Shown: positions 49,432-58,623 of the stretch, piece after piece | Layout: the number at the start of each line of letters is the position of its first letter | How positions within the stretch are numbered: the stretch's first letter is position 1 | NCBI GenBank assembly: GCA_026120035.1 | Contig: JALRME010000072.1 | Coordinates: 1 to 64,000, forward strand | Origin: Coleophoma eucalyptorum | Lineage: Eukaryota > Ascomycota > Leotiomycetes > Helotiales > Dermateaceae | Direction of reading: 5' to 3' | DNA length: 64,000 nucleotides | The notes under the pieces: model-generated | What the model saw: only the letters and a program-made list of their open reading frames with translations | The model's database searches: none | Told to the model about the DNA's origin: nothing | Program-made: the position numbers and the translations under genes

Positions 49432-50825
49432 TTAATCCTCCTTCTCCATGTCTCCCTCGTAATCTGACTCCCTCTCATCCTTGGGGATTGTGCCCGAAAT
49501 CGCTTTCGCCGCAACAACAAGAATAAGATAAAGCCAATATACATTCATAATTTGCAACATTCCAAACAAGGCCACAACTATACCATGAAGAGTTGCTGCC
49601 TTCCACTGCTCATCCTCCCAGTGGTAAGCGGCAGTGATAGCAGGCTTATACTTAGCGAGTAGGGTCCAAAAAGTGATGCTACCAATCCAGTGGCGGAAAT
49701 AAATCCACGAGCCGACGAAGAGGGTGAAATAGGGAAATGCCACGATAGCATTGGGGCCAATGTAACTTATACATTTACCGAGCTAGATTTTTGTATTTCA
49801 GCCAGATGGTCTTACCAGCTAGATGTTCTTACTTCTATAAAATGTAGACCATAGTATAAATAACAAAATTTACTTACGCATAAGAGGGAGTCAGAGATGT
49901 CATGGGGAATAATCAGAGCAAGTGCAAACCATGTCATATGGTATGTGTAGATGAGAGGGATCGCGCAAAGTGTAACAATATGGTGAGCGTAAACGACCAT
50001 AGTGTCCTTTCGACGCGTTTCAAATCCCAAGAATGTTATCATAGCATGCTGTACCCAGTTTGCTGAGTGGACAAGATAGAATGTCTTGAAAGAGGCGTCA
50101 TGCGTCTTGTGTGGGAAGCCTTCGAAGAGGCCCGGCATGTTGAAAAACCAGATTGGCGTTCTGCTCATCACATAAAGGCCAAAGACTGAGATAAAAGCAA
50201 AGTAAACAGCAGGATAAAACTGCTCAATAAACTTCCTCTGCTTCTCCGGGTCTTTCACTCCCCAGAAGTTAGCGATTGGCCGTGCTACATACTCGCCGAT
50301 GAAGTCGCTAGCTGCGCAAAGTACAATACTGTAGAAGGCGACAAAGATAAGATCCTTTGGCCCTTTTCCATACTGTTTAAGCTCTGACCCAGATTTGGTA
50401 GGTAGTGAGTAGGAGAGAAAGATTGCACCATGAAGAGGGTTGGATTCCGAGGGATAGGCCGAGTATCCTGCTAGAACAGCTGCGACGGCCACATAGAAGA
50501 ATAATGGGGACGAGAATGGGATCAGCTTCGGTTTCATCTGTTGTCCAACTTGCCGGTGCTGCAAGTTCTTTTGTGAGACATTCATCCTCATAGCGATGGG
50601 GTACCGTTGCTTTGCAATATCGTTATGTACTGCGATGAGCTGTGGTTGTAGGTCTATAGTGTTTGTCAGATCGGTCTTGGTATAATGGAGGCACAAAAAC
50701 GAAGTACTCAACAAGTTACTGTAGCCATTGAAAAGAGAAGAACCAGCAACTTTGTAAGTGCCTACAAAATTAACTACCAAATTCCTCCGAATTGGCTGGT
50801 TTAGAGCTATCAAAGTCTCGCGCAA
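49432..50825 (-). CDS. Ceramide synthase (LAG1/TLC family), intact
   Basis: Acylates sphingoid bases to (dihydro)ceramide in the ER membrane. Exon 1 (50825-49878) and exon 2 (49782-49432) join exactly in frame over a 95-nt GT-AG intron, giving up to 432 residues, the usual family size. The TLC/Lag motif is complete: Y-A-H-H-I-V-T-L with both His, and P-H-D-I-S-D with both Asp. Upstream is G-Y/F-P-H-K-T-H-D as in fungal Lag1 proteins, and several membrane helices are present. The tail is acidic (D-E-R-E-S-D-Y-E-G-D). The N-terminal 60 or so residues look atypical, so the true start may be a later Met. Its place between PKS and oxoamine synthase mirrors the fumonisin cluster, whose FUM17/FUM18 encode ceramide synthases linked to self-protection. 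Confidence 0.88.
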
Positions 50826-51213
50826 GCTGCCCTTCCTGCATGTTGATCACGAGAGTAATAGTTAGTGCGCTTTACTACATAAGATCCTCGATGCAGAACA
50901 GCAGGGTTCTCAAGATGTACAACGGGCGTTCGTCCGATTATAGAATCATTTTGAACAAGAAAAGCCTAATGGCTATTTTTACGGGAGTGTGATAGGCATA
51001 TTTCGCCATGATGTAGTATGATATCTTACCAGTGTAAGTAGACCTTCATTACGAGATTTATCGTAATTAGCTCGGTTTTTTTTTATCGAGCCAGTTTTAT
51101 TAATTCTCAAGTTCTCATACATCTCAAGTTTGCAGAGAGTCTGTAAAATTTGAGATAAAGTCATTTCACTGAATTCAAACTCAGTGTGCTTTGGATTTAA
51201 AAAAAGGCTCACC
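50826..51213. promoter_or_regulatory. Divergent promoter: ceramide synthase / oxoamine synthase
   Basis: 388 bp between two head-to-head start codons, so the genes may be co-regulated. I see no certain TATA box or shared motif, and the TGCAATGCA motif of the PKS promoter is absent. Confidence 0.5.
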
Positions 51214-54185
51214 ATGGCTCCAACTACGACCTCATCTTTAGATAAGCATCAACACATAAACCTAACATTTACCAAGCTGCTGCACCAGTGGATCATAATC
51301 TTCTTTGCGAGCCAGAGCTTCTATCTTACAAGAAGTATTAAGAGAGCCTCGCCAGGAGAGAGAAAGAGGGCCATAGGCCGGAAGACAAAAGTTATCCCCA
51401 TAGCAGATGTCCAGAAAGAACCAGTAAAAGCAGTAACTCTTGCACATCTCTCAGAACCCGAAGTTTCACTTCTCGAAAAAACAATTTTCGTATTCTGGAG
51501 CATCCGGCTTGTGCTGAGACAAGCATGGAGCGATTTTCTAGAGCGCCGGTGGTTCAGTGGCACGTTAGTCAGTGATGCGTGGAGTCATTACTACGTATGT
51601 ATACAACTCCCTGTGTGCACCTCAATCTCACGTTCTCAAGCTTACACTTACAGTATATCCCCATGTCCCGACGAGATCCTCACATTGTCATAGCAGGTCC
51701 TTACAATCGCATCCAAACAAGACTTCTTCCTTCACAGGTAACGAGGCGATATGAGGAGAGCTATGATTTCTCATCAGTCGAACCCGTTCCGTTGATTAAC
51801 TGTGTCCGCAATAATTATACCGGTTTCGCGGACTTGGAGTACGGAATTGAGAAAGTGATATCTCGTGCTCTCCAAACCCTCCCATTCGTTCCCGCCGCAG
51901 GTGAACTCGAGGACACAGTAAGGAAAGAGTGTGCACGCTTCATGTTTTCCGACACTTGCGTTACTGTACCTTCAGGCTACGGCACTAACATCGTGGCCTT
52001 CGCGAGTGTAGCCACCACGGCGAAACGTCTGGGCCGGAAGTGCGTGATTCTGTGTGATGCCGACTGCCACAATTCCATGTTCACGGGAGCATTTTACTGC
52101 AAGGATGCGAGTGTGCATAGATTTAAGCATAATGATATAACAGATCTCGAGGTCAAGCTACGTATGTACTACGAACAGGAGCCTTGCACAAGAGTCTGTG
52201 TTGCAGTTGAGGGTATTTACAGGTATGTTATATCCTCCAACCAGCGGAAGAAACATACTAATCGGTGCATATTATGTCTAGTCTGGAAGGCTCCATATCA
52301 CCACTTCCGGCTATCCTTGCTCTCAAGCGTGTCTACAATTTCACACTCCTTGTCGACGAAGCCCACTCCTTCCTGGCCATGGGCTCCTCGGGCCGTGGTT
52401 CACTCAACCACTGGCAGGACTTAGGGTATGAGTGTCGGTTTGCGGACATTGATATTATGACCTTCACGTTTTCCAAAGCGGTTGGCTGCACCGGCGGGTT
52501 CGTGCTTGCCAATGGGGTGGTCGCGGAGGAATTGCGCATGTAAGATGAGCAAAGAAAGTCGCGTGGTACCGAGTCGCTATCAACGGTGGGCTTGTTGCGC
52601 CTGCTCAGCCTGATTCGCAAGCCAGTGCTGGTGGCGCATAGAATGCGGCTGCTGCGAGAGAAGGCCGACTATGTTGCACAAGCGCTGAGAAGTGCTGGAT
52701 GCTGCGTATTGGCTTCTCCTGGGTCTGCTGTCATCTGTTTTCCCGTGGGAACCGTCAGCCAGGTCAGCAAGTTCCATGGGGTGGCAGTCAAGATGGGTGT
52801 AGCTGTTGCCGGGGCTGGGCCACCCGCCACACCCGTGTGGGGGTGTCGCATTCGACTGTGTATCTTTGCAACGCACACTTGGCCAGAGATTTATCAGATA
52901 CTCAATGTCATTGTGGCCTCCAGCCTGAAGCTGAATGTAAGGGGAGTGAAGGCAACGACCTTTGACAAGGGCTTGCTTGATATGGCTGATCCGGACGTGC
53001 CGCAGGAGATGAGGTTGGAATCCGAGAGAGTAGATGCGGAACTATTAAGCTTTGTGGATGTCCTGAGCGATCAAGGAGGCAAGGGTAGTGTGACAGGGAC
53101 AATAGTCAATAGCAAGTTCGATGACGAAGTGCGCGCTGCTGGGGTTGAAGGATTACGCCGTTATAGTACGGGCACGACGTCGGCTCGTTGGTTTTACGGC
53201 TCGTTTGACATTTTGATCCAGCTGGAACGCCGTCTCGCAAGCCTCTACCCTAGTCTTGTGGCTGCAACAGGACCATGTCACGGTAAAGAACCCAGCATTC
53301 TGACATTCTGAGAGATTAGGCGAGCGAAGGGAGAAGCTGCCCTACAAGTTTTGCCAACTGGTGCCGTGGCGGTTGCCATTAGAGCATCATTTACCGTCTC
53401 TCTCACCTCACTCCACTCCGTTTTCATTTTTCTTTTAATTAATTCAACGTGTTAAATCGCCTCTGTAGCTAACGTTTTCAATTATAGCAATAACTTGCGG
53501 AGATGCCGAAATAGCTATAGGTTCAGCCCTTACAGCTTTAATGGAAAAGTGCGTCCCAAGAAATGGGCCACTCCATCGTGTCCTTATCCCTACCAATGCC
53601 CCAGCCCGCACAATTGCTGGAGCTACCATCCGTCGGCCTTCGAAGCACGTCTCTGTCACCTTCTTCAGCAGTGTTCCAGATCTTCTACAGAAACTAGACA
53701 CCTTTCGAAGTGGCCCACGATATTATCTGACAATCTATCTTGAAACTGTCAACGTAGTCAATAAAGGCTCCACACTAGATCTACTATCACTGATCTCAGC
53801 AGTATCTCCCAAGCTCAAACCAACACTCACAGGCTTGACGCTCCTCCTTGATGATCGTCATGGCATGGGTAAATTAGGCCCCAGGAGCCTAGGTTACATT
53901 GATTTACTTGAGTCCCGCCATGGAACATCAGTTCTGAAAACTGCACTCGCACCTCTATCCCTGAGTTCGAACAAGATACGCTTGCTTGTAGCAGGCTCGT
54001 GGTTTCATGCCTTCGGCCACCAAGGAGGGTATCTAGTCGGTGATGCCACTAGTATTGAGTGTCTTAGTTGGGACGCGAAGGCTTTCGTGTTTTCGACGCC
54101 ACCTATGCCCCTTCAGGCCTGTATGTCCGATCGTATACTTTATTTATTGTCTGGCAGTGATTCTTTCAATGGTTTTAGAAAATAA
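51214..54185 (+). CDS. Alpha-oxoamine synthase (SPT-like), LCB2-LCB1 type fusion with an in-frame stop
   Basis: A PLP enzyme of the serine palmitoyltransferase family, expected to release the PKS chain by decarboxylative condensation with an amino acid. Exons 51214-51594, 51654-52222, 52282-53282 and 53488-54185 all join in frame (883 codons). A membrane-proximal N-terminus precedes an LCB2-like half with V-D-E-A-H-S and F-S-K-A-V-G, where the Lys (52475-52477) is the PLP Schiff base. The last exon resembles LCB1 (L-L-D-D-R-H-G-M-G, then H-Q-G-G-Y) and lacks that Lys, as LCB1 subunits do. About 880 residues is close to the length I recall for fumonisin Fum8. An in-frame TAA at 52541-52543 interrupts the conserved catalytic half. 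A 69-nt GTAAGA...CTCAG segment (52540-52608) could be spliced in frame, but would remove residues that look conserved. Confidence 0.85.
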
Positions 54186-54609
54186 CTTGTCAGTTTATTC
54201 CCTTGTGAATTTGGTCAGGATATACACATTGCACGAGTTTTCTGGAGGATGCATCAATTAAGTCTAAATCTAGAGTACTGAATTAAAGAAGACAATTTCA
54301 TTTGGAAGTACAAAGAATCCATAAATGTGAGAATAAGTGACATGTGTGTTTGAGGTGATTTCTTCAAACCAGGCTCAGTAATTCCATCTCCTGACTTAAT
54401 TTCCTTCCTACAAACGGAGAATCATAAAAACTGAAAATAACATGGCTATTTTAAACTACATCAAAATACAACAGCTTATAGTTTTATATATAAGTAGATA
54501 TTACCATCGTTGAGCTTTGTTTCTTAACTTGGATCTCCTCAATACAGAGCCAAAACAGAACTACAAAGCAAAAAACTCTAAGAATTCAGCTCAAGATCAA
54601 CAAGTCAAT
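54186..54609. other. Intergenic, AT-rich
   Basis: 3' flank of the oxoamine synthase and promoter of the methyltransferase; TATATATAAG at about 54485 is a possible TATA element. Confidence 0.4.
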
Positions 54610-56300
54610 ATGATGATCTTCGAAATCCTCCATAATGCTGTTCTTTACCAGTTCTCCTCTCTCTCCAAATCAATCATTCTCTCCGCACTGAAACAGCTTG
54701 CAAATGGCACGCTTACAGTCCACATTGACGAGCGTGATGACGAGAATTCGAAAGCTGAAACCTTTGTATTTGGGACTGGAAAACCAGAGGCGGAGAGTAC
54801 AATCCGAAGCAAAAATGTTTGGACTAGACTAGCAATGAACCTTGACCTGGTTGGTTTGCCCTTCTCCCATTCCGTAGATTCTGATGTTCGGGTGCTGAAT
54901 GAGAAAAGGGAACTGCTGAAGCGTACATGCTTTGTGAACTCGAAATCACGGACATAGTTTCTTTACTTTTGCTTTTCCTGGCCAACATTGATTCTCTGGG
55001 TCAAGGTTCTTGGCTTTTGCAGTTTCTACCTAAGTATGATATTTTCCTTCGTTTTTCTTTGAATCCATACATCTCGTGCTGATTACGTTTGTCAGGCTAC
55101 AACGGTATCTTCTGAAGCCCACGAACGATGAGAGACAGGCTCTTGAGAATGCAAGAAGTCATTATGACACTTCTAACTTCCTCTTTTCTTGTTTCCTGAG
55201 CCCTGATATGTCGTACTCTAGTGCGATATGGAAGACGGACTCAAGCGACAATGAGAGTTTGGGTGATGCACAGCTGCGGAAAGTTCACAACATCATTGAC
55301 AAAGCTAAAATTCGTAAGGATCATCATATTTTGGACATTGGGGGTGGTTGGGGTTTTCTCGCTATTGAGGCTGTGAAGAAAACCGGCTGTAAGGTTACGG
55401 TCACGACCCTCAGTGTGGAGCAGAAAGCTTTAGGCGAGAAGAGGGTTGAAGAGGCTGGGCTGGTGGACAGTATTAAGGCGAGTGACTTGGCTTCCTCTTG
55501 TCGTCTACTGTGGTCAACTATGGCTAATTTGAACAGATTCTCTTTTGTGATTATCGCCAGACGCCGGTTCCGGAGGGCGGATATGATCGCATTGTGAGTG
55601 GAAATGCTGGAGCATGTTGGGAGAGAGTTCCTGGACACGTACTTTGCGACCATTAGTTCTATGCTAAATCCTACCAATGGGATTATGGTAGTTCAGGGAA
55701 TTACCGTGATTAACAAGGTATTGTTCTCTTATCTTTCTCTCCTGGTTTGAGTTCCTCCACATAATTGTGTCTAACCCTCCATAGCTTCATGAAAACCCCG
55801 ATAAGATGGACACGTTTCTTGAACGTTACATCTTCCCGGGTGGATACCTCCCCTCCATTCATCGTCTCGTTGACTCTATCCGTGTTGGTTCTAAGGGCAG
55901 TCTAGAAATAGACGCCGTGCAGAGTATTGGCCCACACTACGTGAAGACGCTGAGAACTTGGAGAGAGAACTTTGTGGAGAATTGGCCAGCGGTCAGAGAA
56001 GAATTTGTAGCTGCAAAGAAAGAGAAGGCAGACGGGAAATACACCGAGTCAGAGGTGGAGGCTGGAAGCGACGATGTAAGTTGTGCTTTTATCATGCCCT
56101 ATTGCTGTATAGTGTATAGGCGATCGGTATCCCGTCGCTTTACGACTATGAAGGTCGGATAACCATACTAACTTGGGTTGTCAGGGGTCTACTATTTCTC
56201 ATTCTGCAAGGCTGCATTCCGTGGAGGGGTCTTAGGAGATCATGTGGTCGTGGCAAGACGAAGACCCAGCAGTGAAGAAGCAGATGGAATCCCATATTAA
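54610..56300 (+). pseudogene. CFA-synthase-type SAM methyltransferase, frameshifted
   Basis: Cyclopropane-fatty-acid-synthase and fungal sphingolipid C9-methyltransferase family; these use SAM to methylate or cyclopropanate lipid double bonds. Family blocks in order: N-V-W-T-R-L-A, A-E-A-Y-M, S-H-Y-D-T-S-N, L-S-P-D-M-S-Y-S-S-A-I-W, D-I-G-G-G-W-G (SAM site), V-T-T-L-S-V-E-Q, E-R-Y-I-F-P-G-G-Y-L-P-S, S-I-G-P-H-Y-V-K-T-L and L-G-D-H. Introns: 54850-54908 (weak GTTGGT donor), 55034-55095, 55478-55536 (reads GC-AG), 55718-55784, and one starting at 56075. Two bases appear lost at about 55600, within the conserved stretch after the SAM site, and the last junction does not keep frame. I see no N-terminal membrane helices, so it is closer to soluble CFA synthases. 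Role in the cluster unknown. Confidence 0.75.
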
Positions 56301-56763
56301 AGAAGTATAAAATCCAACGCGGGGGATCGAAGACAGTGCTAGTGCCTGCGTGCACGGAGGAATGAACGGGATGAACTTAGAGAGCTGCATGGAGGTGGAG
56401 TTGTCGCTTGTTTTTGGGGCTTGGCTTGGGCCAACTCCGTGTCTGTGCGGAGTGGCCCCGGGAGTGGGGACGGCCCGAGACAGCGGGACAGCGGAGCGGA
56501 GGGGAGGGGTTAGCTCTTATCAGGTGATGTCAACACGCTAGGCTGAAGCCTTAGGCATCTCTCAGCATATTGCGTGTCGCAACTTCGTCCGCCTTCTTGA
56601 ATACACAACTTTCTCTCTGATACGACCTCAGAATCTTTGCTTAGCCACTCTACTTACCCTGAATGCAGCTCTGCCAATCACGAGCACTTCTTTCCCAGTC
56701 TTGAGTGGACTTTTGCCAAATCCGAAGCTCCATCCCGACGAGACACTGGACCATTAGAACAAG
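56301..56763. other. Intergenic between methyltransferase and Svf1-like gene
   Basis: No gene recognised. The right part is the Svf1-like promoter. Confidence 0.5.
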
Positions 56764-58110
56764 ATGAATTGGTTCAAACAGACGTGTGCCTCTCTTCTGC
56801 AAGATCGAAGTATCAGGCTTTGCTAAGATTGATAGACTGGCAAATGCCGTAGGCACGCAGGAGCCCGAATATGGGGCCGAAGGAATCCGAACAGTGACCG
56901 CCCAGGCTGAAAAGAAGCCCTACACGGTGTTGACGAAGAATGACCTGAAGTGGAAGGCGATGGAGAGCACAAATGTTGAAACCCAGACCTTCTACATGAT
57001 GTCCGATGAAGGTGTCATGGGATCCGCGCAGGTGATTTACAATAACGTCGCGTACGTATGCTCGGTGCAATACATATGTTTACCCCTCTTGGTCATTGCA
57101 GGCTAACATCAAGCCAAGCGGTCTACGAACAACATGCCAGCTCAACGTTAAGATATTCAATCACCGCGGGAACGCTTCCACAGATCACCTTTGGCTCTCA
57201 GACCCTCTCGAGAACTACGGCTTCGACGAAGAGATGGTCTCGTTCTACGCGGACGGCCTCTCAATTTCTTTGAACGAAGAAGGGGATGAGTACTCTTTCA
57301 AGGCAGCACGCAATGAGTCTGGAATTGTTGATCTCGTGTTCAAGCGTGTTACACCGGGTTTTCAAGTTGGAGAGAACGGAACAACCTATTATGGGACAGA
57401 TCCTGAGAATCCCTGGGGTGAAATGAGACATCGCTTCTGGCCTCGATGCACCGTCACTGGCACAGTTATAACGCCGGAGAAGACATATGATTTCAAAGGA
57501 CGGGGTCTTTTCATTCATGCCCTTCAAGGAATGAAACCTCATCACGCTGCAGCGACCTGGAACTTCGTCAACTTTCAGACCCCGACCTATTCAGCCTTAA
57601 TGATGGAATTCGTCACACCTCAATCGTATGGTTCCGCTCGCGTCAATGTTGGTGGTATCGCGAAAGATGGTGAGATCATATATGCTGGAGCCACTAATAC
57701 TGTAAAGCATATAGAATCGAAGGAAGACCCAGAAACCTATTGGCCCGAGCCAGTTAAGGTGGAATATAAGTGGGAGGGCAGTAGTAAGGACAATCAGTTT
57801 TCTGCGGTGTTGAGCGGTCCTCTTGGAGATAGGAAAGACCGAATCGATGTATTGTCTCATATACCTGGTGTTATAAAAACCTTGGTTGGAGGAGTTGTCG
57901 GGACAAGGCCCTTCGTCTACCAGGTAAGATAATCTATTACCACTCCCGATCTCCTCCCTATGATGTTATTCATGAGGGTATAGTGTTCTAACGTATCTAT
58001 AGTTCTCTAGCCCTCCACGAGACACCCTTGTGCTCTCTATCAAGGATGGCGAGGCTGCAGCCGTGGAGGAACAAGGCACACTATTCTGCGAAACGAGCTT
58101 CATCCTATAA
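56764..58110 (+). CDS. Svf1-like ceramide-binding/survival-factor protein, intact
   Basis: Yeast Svf1 is a peripheral ER-Golgi lipocalin-like protein that protects from oxidative stress and has been reported to bind ceramide. Four exons (56764-56783, 56836-57055, 57102-57923, 58003-58110) join in frame to 389 residues with no lesion. The tiny first exon supplies M-N-W-F-K-Q and joins to L-A-N-A-V-G-T-Q-E-P, the family start. Further blocks are V-E-T-Q-T-F-Y, G-L-R-T-T-C-Q, T-P-G-F-Q-V-G, N-P-W-G-E-M-R-H, F-W-P-R-C, G-M-K-P-H-H-A-A, W-N-F-V-N-F-Q and G-G-V-V-G-T-R-P. Such genes are normally single housekeeping genes; one inside this cluster suggests a dedicated paralogue handling ceramide or the product. 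Confidence 0.92.
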
Positions 58111-58623
58111 AAGCGATCTCATACTATTCTACTTCGTAGTCAGATCTGAAAATTTCCCTCCGCTCATCTTTCTTTATGGATAATATTCAAGAAGGTTCCA
58201 ATGCCTACAATTTCGAACCTCGCTTTACGCCACACCTGTTGTAAAGAACCAAAGATCCCGATGCCCTTTCCGATCGCAAGTAGCATGGTTGTCTTTATAA
58301 TCACAGCAGTCATTCATATAATGTCATTAGTGATGGTCGAGATCTGGATGACTGGTAGCAGATTAATCGATGACCGTGGTAAGGTCGTATGGTTTTACTG
58401 CTTTGGCTAGACACTCCTTTCATCTACCTAGGTTCCACAATTGCCATATATCTGTCATAGACCTTGATTGCAATTTTCCAACTCACTTCATCATAAGAAT
58501 GCATCAGTGTATGGCTTTCAAAAATTTAATTACTAGCATCGAACAGAATTATCGCGTGTATCGATTCAACTTAGGTTTTTACATATACCAATGGTTTAAT
58601 GGCGGTGGCGAATTTTTGGTATT
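58111..58623. other. Intergenic, convergent 3' ends
   Basis: Separates the Svf1-like gene (+) from the MFS::P450 gene (-). No gene recognised. Confidence 0.5.

Noticed and set aside
51184..51213. Upstream non-coding-looking extension as the oxoamine synthase start
   Set aside because: The ATG at 51214 has an adenine/cytosine-rich context (CTCACCATGG) typical of fungal starts; the upstream in-frame ATG adds residues without family support.
53541..54185. Separate small gene resembling LCB1
   Set aside because: A well-formed intron (53283-53487) joins it in frame to the LCB2-like gene, and it lacks a plausible N-terminus of its own.
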